Shown here in pieces: positions 34,138-42,968 of a DNA stretch of 64,000 bases. The stretch's first letter is position 1. Every line of letters begins with the position of its first letter. Both the position numbers and the translations under genes were made by a program. A model generated the notes under the pieces. That model was not told the origin of the DNA. It saw only the letters and a list, made by a program, of their open reading frames with translations, and searched no databases. The DNA is from JBDSZL01 sp039925145 (GTDB lineage Bacteria; Acidobacteriota; Vicinamibacteria; Vicinamibacterales; SCN-69-37), in contig JBDSZL010000068.1 of assembly GCA_039925145.1 (NCBI GenBank), positions 7,204 through 71,203 on the forward strand. Direction: 5' to 3'.

Positions 34138-35979
34138 ATGTCGGATCGCGATCCGCTGCTCCACGGCTTCGGACTCGCGTTCCTCCTGGTCATCCTGACC
34201 CGCACGGCGTGGTGGTCGGACGCCGCGCTGTTGGCGCGGCGAAGCGCCGAAATGGCCGCCACTGGCGGCGGGCTGCAGTTCAACGCCGCAGAACGGGTTC
34301 AGACCTTCGATCATCCGCTCTGGACGTTCGTCCTGATCCTGGTGCGACTGACGGCCGGCGAAACGTACGTGGCGGCGCTTGTTGTCAGTATCATCCTGTC
34401 AGTCGCGTGCCTGTGGCTGTTGCTCCGGCGCACCCGCCATCCCGCGGGCGCGCTGTTCGTCCTGGCCGCGCTTACGCTCTCGCCCACATTTGTCGCGTAC
34501 TCGACGTCTGGCCTCGGCACGCCGCTCTTGCATCTCTTCGTCATCGCGGCCGCTCTCGCTGCCACCACTGCCGAGTCGTCCAGCAGGGCCGCCGCACGCC
34601 TCGCCGTCGTTGTCGGCCTTGGCGCATTGACGCACTGGACGTTCCTCCCGATCGCCCTACCAGCATTGTTCGCGATCTGCCGCCGTCGGCCAGCCGCCTG
34701 GACCGCGAGCATGCTGCTCATCGCGCTTGGGCCGTTACTGGTCTGGTGGGCATGGGCGTACTGGTACTACGGGGCCGCTCAGCCGCTGGGCGCCATCGCG
34801 GACCACGCCGCAGCGGTGCCGTGGCCGGAGCGGATCGAAACCGGCATCGAGTTTGTTCGCCAGAGCACGCGGCTGGATCCGATGCTCAGCAGTGTCATCG
34901 CCGCCGGTGTAGTCACCGGATTTCTCGCCTGGGGTCTCGATGCTCTTCTGGCGCTCGGTTGCGTGCTCGGCACCGCGATCGTCGTCATCAATGGTGGCAG
35001 TCCGAATGCCGGACTGGGTCTGACGATGCCCTACGCGGTCGCCGTGTTCCTCGTGACGCGAGGATTCCAGCGTGTCGGCCCGTGGGCGGCGGGTGCGTCG
35101 CTCCTCGTCATGGGCCTCCTGGTGACCCGCATGCCGAGTCCAACCTTCACGTCGGGTTCGGAGTACGGCAAGAGATTCCGGCCAACTGCGAGGGCGCGCG
35201 ATGCCCGCGCCGAGATGTTTCAGTCGACCGGTTTGATTCGGGAGAGCCGCGGCCGGCGTGGCCCATCAGGCGCGGAGGCCACTCGGGCCAGGCAGGTCTC
35301 GGCTCGGGGAGAAACGGTCGGCGTCTCCAGCAGACCCGGAGAGTTTGCGGCCGTGGTTGGACTGTCCATGCACGTCATCGATCCAGAAGGTCTCACCGAC
35401 CCACTGCTCGCGCGCCTGCCGCCGGCGGTGGGCGTTCGACGAGCGTGGGGCGCGCCACGTCGGTTGCCAGACGGCTATGTTGCGAGCCTTCCTGGCAACG
35501 CCGGCAAAATTGCGGATCCCGCACTTACCACCCTGGTCGAGGAGCTCCACACGCTCACGCGCGGTGTCCCGGCTGGTGTCGCGCGCCTGCTGGCGGCATA
35601 TCACCTGCCGGACAATGCGAGCCGCCTCATCGCTCAGTCGTCGTACGGGCCGGTTCGAACGAGCCTCGCGGCGATTGCGGCCGGCAACGAACGTCCGCTG
35701 GAGTTGCGCGAGGGCGGCGTCATAGCGGACGTCGGATCCCGACGCTCCGTTTCGTCGGTGACGGCGGTGCTCAGTGCTCGATTTGACTACGACGTCGTCC
35801 TGATTGACCGCACCGACAATCGGGCCATGGTGACGCTGCCAAGGGCCACGTGGAGCGACGTCCCAGATCAGAATCGCCGCGCCACGTTTGACGGCGCCGT
35901 GCCGACGACGGCGGTGTGGTTCCGCTGTGGGCGCGGCACGGGCCGCTGCGTCATCGCGGAGATCGCTCTTGCGCCCTAA
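34138..35979 (+). CDS. GT-C-type membrane glycosyltransferase-like protein, possibly catalytically altered
   Basis: 613 residues with about nine or ten membrane segments in the first 340 and a soluble C-terminal part. The N-terminal region (TRTAWWSDAALLARRSAEMA, GGLQFNAAERVQTFDHPLWT) aligns with the next gene's WVSDDAFITFRTIDN and GLRWNVTERVQSYTHPLWLL, the pattern of arabinofuranosyltransferase-type (AftB-like, GT-C) enzymes. Those use an acidic DD/DE in the first extracytoplasmic loop. Here it reads SDAALL, so one acidic residue is lost. A reduced or changed activity is possible. The C-terminal domain again resembles its neighbour (LTDPLLARLPPAV). The ATG at 34138 follows the decayed region. 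Confidence 0.7.
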   Translation: MSDRDPLLHGFGLAFLLVILTRTAWWSDAALLARRSAEMAATGGGLQFNAAERVQTFDHPLWTFVLILVRLTAGETYVAALVVSIILSVACLWLLLRRTRHPAGALFVLAALTLSPTFVAYSTSGLGTPLLHLFVIAAALAATTAESSSRAAARLAVVVGLGALTHWTFLPIALPALFAICRRRPAAWTASMLLIALGPLLVWWAWAYWYYGAAQPLGAIADHAAAVPWPERIETGIEFVRQSTRLDPMLSSVIAAGVVTGFLAWGLDALLALGCVLGTAIVVINGGSPNAGLGLTMPYAVAVFLVTRGFQRVGPWAAGASLLVMGLLVTRMPSPTFTSGSEYGKRFRPTARARDARAEMFQSTGLIRESRGRRGPSGAEATRARQVSARGETVGVSSRPGEFAAVVGLSMHVIDPEGLTDPLLARLPPAVGVRRAWGAPRRLPDGYVASLPGNAGKIADPALTTLVEELHTLTRGVPAGVARLLAAYHLPDNASRLIAQSSYGPVRTSLAAIAAGNERPLELREGGVIADVGSRRSVSSVTAVLSARFDYDVVLIDRTDNRAMVTLPRATWSDVPDQNRRATFDGAVPTTAVWFRCGRGTGRCVIAEIALAP

Positions 35980-37516
35980 GGCTGCAGGCTCCGTCATCCC
36001 CAGACTCCTCGCCGTGGGAAGCCTCGCGGCGCTCGCGGGACTCCTCGGCCTTGTGGTCGTCCGTACGGCGTGGGTGTCCGACGACGCTTTCATCACGTTT
36101 CGAACGATTGACAACTTCGTGCACGGGTCGGGGCTGCGCTGGAACGTGACGGAGCGCGTGCAGTCCTACACGCACCCGCTGTGGCTGCTTGTGCTGACGC
36201 CGGTTGTCGCGCTGAGTGGCTCCGCGTACTTGTCCGCCATCGCCACGTCGCTCGCCTTCACAACCGTCACCGTCGCTGTGGTCGCCATGGCCCTCCGCCG
36301 GGAGCTCTGGAGGGTGGGGTTCGCACTGATTGCCATGATCGTCTCCAAAGCCTTTACCGACTATGCGACGTCGGGCTTGGAGAACGCCTTGTCTCATGCG
36401 CTGTTGGCCAGCCTGATGCTGGTCACGGCCGCGCCGGTCAACACCAGACGCAGGGCCGGTCTTGCGGGCGCCCTGGTCGCGCTCATCGGTCTCTCGCGAC
36501 TGGACCTGCTACTGCTCGCGGTTCCAATCGCCGTGGGCGCGACCCGCGAATGGCGCAGGACCATACCGTACTTTGCACTGGGCCTGATGCCGCTGGCCGC
36601 CTGGGAAGTGTTCAGCCTCGTCTACTACGGTGTTCCGTTTCCGAACACCGCATACGCCAAGCTGGCGACCCACATCCCTCAACCCGAACTTCTGGTGCAG
36701 GGAATGAGCTACCTGTTCGACTCACTCGATCGGGACCCGGTCACCATCTTCGTCGTTGCTGGCGGCGCAGGCACCGCGCTCGTGGGCCGGACGCATTCAC
36801 GAATATGCGCGCTGGCGGTGTGCGCCTATGTCGTGTACGTGCTGAGGATTGGCGGAGACTTCATGAGCGGCCGCTTCCTGACGGCCCCATTTGTCGTGAG
36901 CCTGTGCCTCTTGGGCCGGCTCGATGCGGTCACGTCAGCCGTGGGCCGGTTTACTGCCGTCGCCGCTGTAGTCGCCGTCGGACTTTCCGCGCCTCGCCCC
37001 ACACTTGCCAACGACGCCTCGTACTCGACGCCCTGGCAGGAGATTCAGTCGCCAAGCGGGATCGTCGACGAGCGCGGGTTTTACTTTCAACACACGGGCT
37101 GGTTGACCACGCACGGCTTTCGCACGGAACCGACCGATGCGGCGGAGCTTCGCCCGAAGCTGGACCGTGTCATGGCGCAGAACCCGCGGGCCTTCGTGCA
37201 CGGCACCATCGGCCTGGTGGGCTACTACGTTGGGCCGAGCCGCCACATCGTCGATGACTTCGCGCTGTGCGACCCCTTGCTCGCCAGACTGCCCGCGGCG
37301 ATACCGTGGCGCATCGGGCACTATCGGAGAGACCTTCCGGCGGGATACTTCGAATCCGTCGATCGTGACCAGAATGTGATCGAAGACCCGCAAATCGCAT
37401 CCCTCTATGAAGTCATCCGCGTCGTGACACGGGGACCGCTCTGGTCGTGGACACGGTGGCGAGCCATCATTGCGTTGAACACCGGCCGCACCGACGGGTG
37501 GCCGGTCGCCCGATGA
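35969..37516 (+). CDS. AftB-like GT-C membrane glycosyltransferase
   Basis: About 515 residues from a TTG at 35969 that overlaps the previous stop; a GTG further in (36014 region) is the alternative. Nine or so membrane segments are followed by a periplasmic domain. The conserved SDDAFITFRTIDNFVHGSGL and ERVQSYTHPLWLLVL segments match AftB-like terminal arabinofuranosyltransferases and related acidobacterial proteins, with both acidic residues present. Lipid-linked sugars are the usual donors and cell-surface glycans the acceptors; the sugar here is unknown. The gene is a tandem paralogue of the preceding one, and overlap suggests co-transcription. Confidence 0.75.
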   Translation: MRPKAAGSVIPRLLAVGSLAALAGLLGLVVVRTAWVSDDAFITFRTIDNFVHGSGLRWNVTERVQSYTHPLWLLVLTPVVALSGSAYLSAIATSLAFTTVTVAVVAMALRRELWRVGFALIAMIVSKAFTDYATSGLENALSHALLASLMLVTAAPVNTRRRAGLAGALVALIGLSRLDLLLLAVPIAVGATREWRRTIPYFALGLMPLAAWEVFSLVYYGVPFPNTAYAKLATHIPQPELLVQGMSYLFDSLDRDPVTIFVVAGGAGTALVGRTHSRICALAVCAYVVYVLRIGGDFMSGRFLTAPFVVSLCLLGRLDAVTSAVGRFTAVAAVVAVGLSAPRPTLANDASYSTPWQEIQSPSGIVDERGFYFQHTGWLTTHGFRTEPTDAAELRPKLDRVMAQNPRAFVHGTIGLVGYYVGPSRHIVDDFALCDPLLARLPAAIPWRIGHYRRDLPAGYFESVDRDQNVIEDPQIASLYEVIRVVTRGPLWSWTRWRAIIALNTGRTDGWPVAR

Positions 37517-37713
37517 CGTCCCCGCGATTGATTCGATGGCGTGCTTCATCGCCCTTACACCTATCCTCCACCAAGGTCGAAGAGGTCGGTTACACCGATC
37601 TCGGCGAGGGCGGATGGATTCCGTCGACCTCGCGCATCCGCGAGTGGGAAGTCTGGGGCCGTTCGTGTTTCGGCCCGACCTGAAGGCCGGCCGCTCCGTG
37701 CTCTCTTTCCGTC

Positions 37714-39723
37714 TCAGTTCAGGGTGAAGTTCACCGTCGCCGTCATGAGCACTTCGACCGGCTGGCCGTTGAGCAGTGTCGGCATGTACACCCCCTGAAG
37801 AACCGCCGCGCGTGCCGCGTCGTCCAGTCCAGGAACGCTTTTGACCACGCGGGCGTCCTTGACTGCGCCATCGGTGCCGATGACCGCCTCGAGGATGACC
37901 ATCCCCTGAATACCGGCCGCGCGAGCCTCCGCGGGGTAAATCGGGCTCACGTTCTTGAGCCTCAGTGGCGGCCGGATGTTTCCGCCAACGCGAATGGGCC
38001 TGCTGGGTCCGCTCATGCCGGGCGGCGGGGGTGGTGGCGCGCTGCCAAAGGCCTCCCCTTGTGCGGTCGTTGCGGCCACGCCGTCACGAAACGCCTGCGT
38101 CTGTTCGCTCCGCAGCAGGTCGAGCGCGCGTGACGTCGAGGTCACGGCGTCGGCGTTGCGTCCTTCCCGGTACGCCTTGGCTGCGGCGTCGAGCAGCTCG
38201 GCGACGCTGCGTGTTACCTGCGGGTCGCGTGGCGCGGCAACGGCCACAGCTTCTGACACCGCGCCCAGCTCGAGCGCGGCCTGAATGGACGAGGTCTCGT
38301 TCGGCCGGATCGGGACGGAAGGACGGACGAGCGTTCGGAACCCCGGCATCTTCACCGTCACCCGCACGGAACCGACGGGTAGACCGTTGAGGGTCGCCGC
38401 GCCCGCGCTATCGGTGACGAGAGTCGTCTGCGTGGCGGGCCATACCACGCTGACTTCGGCCCCCGGCAGCGCGCCGCCCGTCGCGTCGGTGACGACGACG
38501 CGAAGACCGCCGCGGCTGGTCGCCACCGCGGCGGGCACGTCGCGCGGCTGCTGCGCCGACGCGGTGAGCGGCGCGGCGCGGCCTGTGGTCGCGTCGATCG
38601 AGAGGCCGACCGCGCCACCGATGTCGGCGCTGAGGGGGCCGCGGTCCTTCAGGTTGGCCGCGATCACCGGCCGGTTGGAAGACCGGCCCCAGTCTGTCAC
38701 AGCCGGCGTGCCGCCGAGCGGACCCTGAAGCGCGAGGACGAACACGGTCAGTGCGACGCTCATTGCGACACCTCCTGAAAGTCTCGGACCGGGGACGAAC
38801 CTGGGATCGAGCAGCCGTCGAATCCGGCTGAGCAACTCTCCGCCGCTGGCCGCCACCGCGAACGCCGGGGCGTCCGCCCGCAGCTCTTCGAGCGAGACGA
38901 GCGCGCGGGCGTAGGCCGCGCGATCGTCGCAGAACTCCGCGGCGACGTCGTCGCAGCAGTGCTCACGCTCGACACGAATGCGCTTCGAGACCCACCAGAC
39001 CGCCGGGTGATAGAAGAGGAGGATCTCGATGACGCACTGCGCGACGTTGACGAGGTAGTCGCCACGGCGGACGTGCGCCAACTCGTGCGCGAGAATCGCC
39101 TCGAGCTGTGTCGGGGTCAGCCCCGCCAGCGCGCTAGCGGGGAGGACGATGACCGGTCTGAGCCAGCCGATGACGGCGGGGACCTCGACGATCGCCGACT
39201 CAATCAGCCGAACCGCGCGCGTGACGCGGAGCTGTCCGGCAATTCGCGCCAGCGTGTCGGTCATGGCGTCGGCGGCGACGCCGGCGGCATGGCGGTGGAT
39301 AAGTCTCGTCCGCAGCCATCCGGCGAAGAGCTGGACCGTCAGCACGGCGACGCCTCCGATCCAGATGAGCAGGACCGCGGGCAGTTGCCGCGTAATCCAG
39401 TCGCCGGGAAGCATCGTCGGCGGTGCTGGCGACGTGATCAGCGTGAGCGGCGCCTGGACGGCGTCGGTCGAGTCGTTCGCCGGCATTCCGGTGGTGGACG
39501 GCGATATCTCCCGCAGCGCCGCAGCCGTCGTGACGAGCGGCGCGATCGTCAGCAGCGCCAGCGCGACGCACGCGACCAGATAGCGGACCTGCGGGGACGA
39601 GCGGCGCAACGCGATCAGCAGCAGCGCGGCGGTGACACCGACAACCGCGCCCTGCCACACGAATTCGACGAGCGCCACGCCGACGGCACGCGCGAGCGGG
39701 TTCGCCGCAAGCACGTCAATCAT
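37714..39723 (-). CDS. M56-family metalloprotease/receptor with regulatory-like and TonB C-terminal domains
   Basis: 669 residues. The N-terminal 310 residues form the BlaR1/MecR1-type M56 protease: four membrane segments and the zinc motif HELAH in AILAHELAHVRRGDYL, with EREHCCDD downstream. A carboxypeptidase-regulatory-like beta-sandwich follows (GLRVVVTDATGGALPGAEVS, GSVRVTVKMPGFRTLV). The last 90 residues are a TonB-type C-terminal domain (PIYPAEARAAGIQGMVILEA, IGTDGAVKDARVVKSVPGLD). The gene overlaps the BlaI-type repressor by 8 bases. In beta-lactam systems M56 receptors cleave the BlaI partner after sensing, but this sensor has no penicillin-binding domain; the TonB-like part may read envelope status. 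Confidence 0.88.
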   Translation of the reverse strand: MIDVLAANPLARAVGVALVEFVWQGAVVGVTAALLLIALRRSSPQVRYLVACVALALLTIAPLVTTAAALREISPSTTGMPANDSTDAVQAPLTLITSPAPPTMLPGDWITRQLPAVLLIWIGGVAVLTVQLFAGWLRTRLIHRHAAGVAADAMTDTLARIAGQLRVTRAVRLIESAIVEVPAVIGWLRPVIVLPASALAGLTPTQLEAILAHELAHVRRGDYLVNVAQCVIEILLFYHPAVWWVSKRIRVEREHCCDDVAAEFCDDRAAYARALVSLEELRADAPAFAVAASGGELLSRIRRLLDPRFVPGPRLSGGVAMSVALTVFVLALQGPLGGTPAVTDWGRSSNRPVIAANLKDRGPLSADIGGAVGLSIDATTGRAAPLTASAQQPRDVPAAVATSRGGLRVVVTDATGGALPGAEVSVVWPATQTTLVTDSAGAATLNGLPVGSVRVTVKMPGFRTLVRPSVPIRPNETSSIQAALELGAVSEAVAVAAPRDPQVTRSVAELLDAAAKAYREGRNADAVTSTSRALDLLRSEQTQAFRDGVAATTAQGEAFGSAPPPPPPGMSGPSRPIRVGGNIRPPLRLKNVSPIYPAEARAAGIQGMVILEAVIGTDGAVKDARVVKSVPGLDDAARAAVLQGVYMPTLLNGQPVEVLMTATVNFTLN

Positions 39724-40117
39724 CGCCAGACTCCTTCCTGGCCTTCGGGGAACGTGGGTTGAGGAACCTCCGGATCTCGCGAAGTTCTTCGGGGGACGTG
39801 CGCCGGCTGGCCAGAGCCTGGAGGACCAGCTTCGACGTCGAGCCGCCGAACGCCCGGTCGAGGAGGTCGCGCACGAGCCGCTGCTGCGTCTCCGCCTCCG
39901 CGAGTCGCGGCCGGTAGAGGTGCTGGCCGCGGTGATCCTCGCGGAGCGTGAGCCCTTTCTCGGTCATCACCTGCAGTGTCTTCAAGGTCGTGGTGTAGGC
40001 GACGGTCCGCGCGTCGGCGAGCGCGTCGTGCACCTCGCGAACGGTGCTCGGGCCGTGGGCCCAGAGTACGCGCAGAATGAGCAGTTCCGCGTCGGTCGGC
40101 TTAGGCGGGTGGGGCAT
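39716..40117 (-). CDS. BlaI/MecI/CopY-family repressor
   Basis: 133 residues of the BlaI type: a winged-helix domain (PTDAELLILRVLWAHGPSTV, VAYTTTLKTLQVMTEKGLTL) and a dimerising C-terminal half with LVLQALASRR. The downstream M56 gene overlaps by 8 bases. BlaI-type dimers bind inverted repeats at the promoter and are cleaved by the M56 partner upon signal. The promoter and operator directly upstream (40122-40181) fit this exactly. The start codon lies only about two bases beyond the expected transcription start and lacks a Shine-Dalgarno, suggesting leaderless or near-leaderless translation. Confidence 0.92.
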   Translation of the reverse strand: MPHPPKPTDAELLILRVLWAHGPSTVREVHDALADARTVAYTTTLKTLQVMTEKGLTLREDHRGQHLYRPRLAEAETQQRLVRDLLDRAFGGSTSKLVLQALASRRTSPEELREIRRFLNPRSPKARKESGDD

Positions 40118-40121
40118 CGAA

Positions 40122-40181
40122 CGCGAGCATACCTACGAGAGACGTCGTATGTCAACGATGGAGATCGTAGGTATGCTCGCG
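40122..40181 (-). promoter_or_regulatory. BlaI operator and promoter
   Basis: On the minus strand TTGACA (40155-40150) and TATGCT (40131-40126) are separated by 18 bases, a good sigma-70 promoter. The spacer holds the palindrome TACGA-N6-TCGTA (40149-40134). A larger perfect inverted repeat of 17 bp joins 40122-40138 (CGCGAGCATACCTACGA) and 40165-40181. BlaI-type repressors bind such TAC-rich palindromes. Binding here would block RNA polymerase directly. Confidence 0.8.
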
Positions 40182-40281
40182 GGACCTGACGGGCGGCGCT
40201 GCCGTCTCCGCGCAAACGCGTGGAGACTTTGTGGAGACGAGCGCGGTCGGATCGGAAAGTGGTTGATGCGGAAGGACTTGA

Positions 40282-40355
40282 TGGAGCGGGCTACGGGAAT
40301 CGAACCCGTCTAGCTGGCTTGGGAAGCCAGAACATTACCACTATGCTAAGCCCGC
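40282..40355 (-). tRNA. tRNA-Gly, anticodon CCC
   Basis: On the minus strand the acceptor stem GCGGGCT pairs with AGCCCGC, the D-arm region reads TAGCATAGTGGTAATG, the anticodon stem CTGGC and GCCAG encloses TTCCCAA (anticodon CCC for Gly GGG), and the T-arm ACGGGTTCGATTCCCGT is canonical. CCA is encoded (TGG at 40282-40284 on the plus strand). It needs no variable-loop insertion. It stands between the BlaI module and the phosphomannomutase gene. Confidence 0.95.
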
Positions 40356-40389
40356 ACGCCGGTCACGAAAATCATAATACAGCCTGTCC

Positions 40390-40452
40390 GAGCCCCAAGC
40401 CCCAAGCCCCAAGCCCCGCTTGCCCGACCCTCAAGCCCCGAGCCCCGACCCC
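40390..40452. repeat. RAGCCSC heptamer array (degenerate)
   Basis: About eight units of GAGCCCC/AAGCCCC on the plus strand, broken in the middle by GCTTGCCCGACCCTC. The array overlaps the last codons and stop of the phosphomannomutase gene, whose final residues RGSGLGA are encoded in it. This is the third array of the same unit. Confidence 0.8.
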
Positions 40453-41798
40453 CTGATCACTTCGAGCACTTCGTCGCGCTTCTGTTCCATCAGCGCAGGT
40501 GTCAACGCCTCGAGATTCAGCCGGAGTAGCGGCTCGGTGTTCGACCCGCGCACGTTGAAGTGCCAGTCCGAGAATTCGGCCGAGAAGCCGTCCAGCATGT
40601 ACGTTCGGCCGTCCCGGTATTTCTGAGCCAGGGTCTTCAGCCTGTTCTCGACCACGCTGACGTCGCTGACGCGGGTGTTGATCTCGCCCGAGATGAAGTA
40701 CTTGGCCCGAAGCGGTGCGAGGAGATCTCGCAGGGTCATGTTCTTCCGCGACATGAGCTCGAGGATGAGCAGGGCGGGGATGAAGCCGTTGTCGGCGTAG
40801 TAGAAGTCGCGGAAGTAGTAGTGCCCCGTGACCTCGCCACCGAAGATCGCGTCTTCTTCGCGCATGCGGCGCTTGATGAACGCGTGGCCCACCCGGTTCA
40901 TCAGGGCCGTCCCGCCGTACCGCGCCACGACGTCTTTCACCGCGTAGCTCGCCCGCACGTCGTAGACCACTTTCTGGCCGGGCGACTTGATGAGCGCCGC
41001 TTCGGCCAGCAGCGCCGTGATGAAGTCGCCGGCGATGAACTCGCCGCTGCCGTCGATGAAGAAGCACCGGTCGGCGTCGCCGTCCCATGCGATGCCGATA
41101 TCGGCGCCTTCGGCCACCACCCGCTCGACGATGTCCCGGCGGTTTTCCTCGATGAGCGGGTTGGCTTCGTGGTTTGGAAACCGGCCATCGATATCAAAGC
41201 AGAGGCGGGTCGTGCGGCAGGGGAGGCGGTCGAAGAGCCGCGGTGCGACGAGGCCGCCCATGCCGCTGCCGGCATCGAGCACGACGTTGAACGGCTTGAT
41301 GCTGCTCGGATCGATGAAGCTCATCACCTTTTCGACGTAGTCGTCGAGCAGCGCCGCCTGCTCGAGTCCGCCAGGGGCGCGCGTGGGCGCAGGGATGGTG
41401 CCCGTGGTCACCATGTCGCGAATCTCGCCGATACCTGCCTCGCCAGACAGCGGGAAAGCCTCGCGACGCACCATCTTGATGCCGTTGTACGCGCCGGGGT
41501 TGTGCGATGCCGTGATTTGCGCGCCACCTTCGAGTCCGTCGCGCACGACGCCGAAGTACAGCATGTCGGTCGCGCACATGCCGTAGTCCACGACATCGGC
41601 GCCCTGCTGGCGGGCGCCATCGATGAAGGCTGCAGCCAGGGCGGGTGACGACACGCGCATATCGCGCGAGACCGCGATTCGCGACGCCCCGAGGTATGCG
41701 ACAAAGGCGCGGCCGATGTCGCGCGCGCCCTCCTCGGTCAGCTCGCTGCCGTACACGCCGCGGACATCGTACGCCTTGAAAATGGATGCGGGAATCAT
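40431..41798 (-). CDS. Phosphomannomutase/phosphoglucomutase
   Basis: 455 residues from the ATG at 41798, which has AAAGGATTT upstream. The hexose-phosphate mutase signatures are present: phosphoserine loop TASHNPGAYNGIKM, metal-binding loop DGDADR, sugar-contact GEVTGHYYFRD and phosphate-binding SNTEPLLRLN near the end. Length is typical. With the adjacent nucleotidyltransferase (30 bases upstream) it fits GDP-mannose or a related sugar nucleotide pathway for cell-surface glycans. Choice between mannose and glucose cannot be made by eye. The C-terminus runs into a heptamer array. Confidence 0.9.
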   Translation of the reverse strand: MIPASIFKAYDVRGVYGSELTEEGARDIGRAFVAYLGASRIAVSRDMRVSSPALAAAFIDGARQQGADVVDYGMCATDMLYFGVVRDGLEGGAQITASHNPGAYNGIKMVRREAFPLSGEAGIGEIRDMVTTGTIPAPTRAPGGLEQAALLDDYVEKVMSFIDPSSIKPFNVVLDAGSGMGGLVAPRLFDRLPCRTTRLCFDIDGRFPNHEANPLIEENRRDIVERVVAEGADIGIAWDGDADRCFFIDGSGEFIAGDFITALLAEAALIKSPGQKVVYDVRASYAVKDVVARYGGTALMNRVGHAFIKRRMREEDAIFGGEVTGHYYFRDFYYADNGFIPALLILELMSRKNMTLRDLLAPLRAKYFISGEINTRVSDVSVVENRLKTLAQKYRDGRTYMLDGFSAEFSDWHFNVRGSNTEPLLRLNLEALTPALMEQKRDEVLEVIRGSGLGA

Positions 41799-41829
41799 CG
41801 GAAATCCTTTGGCACGCGCGCGTGCGGTG

Positions 41830-42891
41830 TCATGGCGTGCGCGAGAAATCGGTGACGACGGACTTGTCGCCGAGAATGGCGGCGCTGCCGGCCTCGACAT
41901 TCCGGCCGAAATGACAGTGCCGGCCCGCAAGCAGGCTGCCGATCTTGGCGTCGGTGTCGACCCAGGTGTTCGGCCACAGAATCGCGCCGTCGACAACCGC
42001 CCCTTCGCTGATGTGGCAGTGCTTGCCGATCACGCTGAACGGACCGATGCGCGCGCCCTTCTTCACGATCGTGCCGGCGTCGATGAAGCAGGGGCCTTCG
42101 ATGATGGCGCCCTCCTCGATGCGGGCGTCTGGCGAGATCACGGGGGCGCCCGCACGGCCCACGAACGGCGCGGCCGGGAACCGCCCCGACATGATGTCGC
42201 GATGCACGTCGCGATATTTCTCGGGCGTGCCGATGTCGATCCAGTATCCGCGATAGATGGAGGCCACGAACGTCTCGCCGTTCTCGACGAGCGACGGGAA
42301 GAATCCCCGCTCGATGGAGTACACCGTGTCGTCCGGAATCCTGGCGAGCGCGCCGGGTTCGAGGACGTAGATGCCGGCGTTAATCGTGTCGCACCGAATC
42401 TGATCGGGCGTCGGCTTCTCGAGAAAGGCGCGGACGTTGCCTTCCGCGTCAGTCTCGACCAGCCCATACGCCATGGGGTTGTCGACCGGCGTCAACACAA
42501 TGGTGGCGGTGGCTTGTCGATCGCGATGCAGCTGCAGGACGGCCGGCAGGTCTACGGCGGTGAGAACGTCGCCATTGAAGACCACCAGTGGCTCGCCCGC
42601 ATAGTTGCCGGCGGCGAACTTGATGGCGCCGCCCGTGCCGAGCGGGTTTGGTTCGACCACGTAGCGCAGCTGGATGCCGAGGTCCGATCCGTCGCCGAAC
42701 ACCTCTTCGATGCGCCGCGGCTGGTAATTGAGGCTCAGCACGATCTCGTCGATCTCGGGAATCTGACGTAGCAGATCGATCTGATACCGCAGGAACGGCC
42801 GGTCGAAAATGGGAACGATGGGCTTCGGAGTGTGCAAGGTCAGCGGCCGGAGACGCGTGCCTTTGCCTCCGGCGAGCAGGATGGCTCTCAT
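41830..42891 (-). CDS. Sugar-1-phosphate nucleotidyltransferase (mannose-1-phosphate guanylyltransferase-like)
   Basis: 353 residues from the ATG at 42891. The N-terminal nucleotidyltransferase domain has the diphosphate-binding motif LLAGGKGTRLRPLT and KPIVPIFDRPFL; the metal Asp lies in VVFNGDVL and GYWIDIGTPEKY is typical. The C-terminal 110 residues are a left-handed beta-helix of hexapeptide type (PDARIEEGAIIEGP, IDAGTIVKKGARIG). This matches GDP-mannose pyrophosphorylase-like GMPPA/GMPPB-type enzymes. The phosphomannomutase gene follows, so the two probably make GDP-mannose or a related donor for surface polymers. Confidence 0.9.
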   Translation of the reverse strand: MRAILLAGGKGTRLRPLTLHTPKPIVPIFDRPFLRYQIDLLRQIPEIDEIVLSLNYQPRRIEEVFGDGSDLGIQLRYVVEPNPLGTGGAIKFAAGNYAGEPLVVFNGDVLTAVDLPAVLQLHRDRQATATIVLTPVDNPMAYGLVETDAEGNVRAFLEKPTPDQIRCDTINAGIYVLEPGALARIPDDTVYSIERGFFPSLVENGETFVASIYRGYWIDIGTPEKYRDVHRDIMSGRFPAAPFVGRAGAPVISPDARIEEGAIIEGPCFIDAGTIVKKGARIGPFSVIGKHCHISEGAVVDGAILWPNTWVDTDAKIGSLLAGRHCHFGRNVEAGSAAILGDKSVVTDFSRTP

Positions 42892-42968
42892 GTCAACTCG
42901 CCATATTAGCAAATGCCGCTCGTTGTGCTCGCCGGCCGGGTCGCTCCAGGCGTGGTGTTTGACTTAAG

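Noticed and set aside
36181..37257. A 358-codon plus-strand frame
   Set aside because: It is an out-of-frame reading inside the GT-C gene; composition is Arg/His/Gly-rich and lacks any domain.
37517..37713. Short plus-strand frame between the GT-C gene and the M56 gene
   Set aside because: A phrase such as SLGPFVFRPDLKAGRS looks protein-like, but no start, ribosome site or family match is visible; it may be a relic.
40122..40181. Inverted repeat as a transcription terminator
   Set aside because: There is no T-tract, and the palindrome coincides with a promoter ahead of the BlaI gene.
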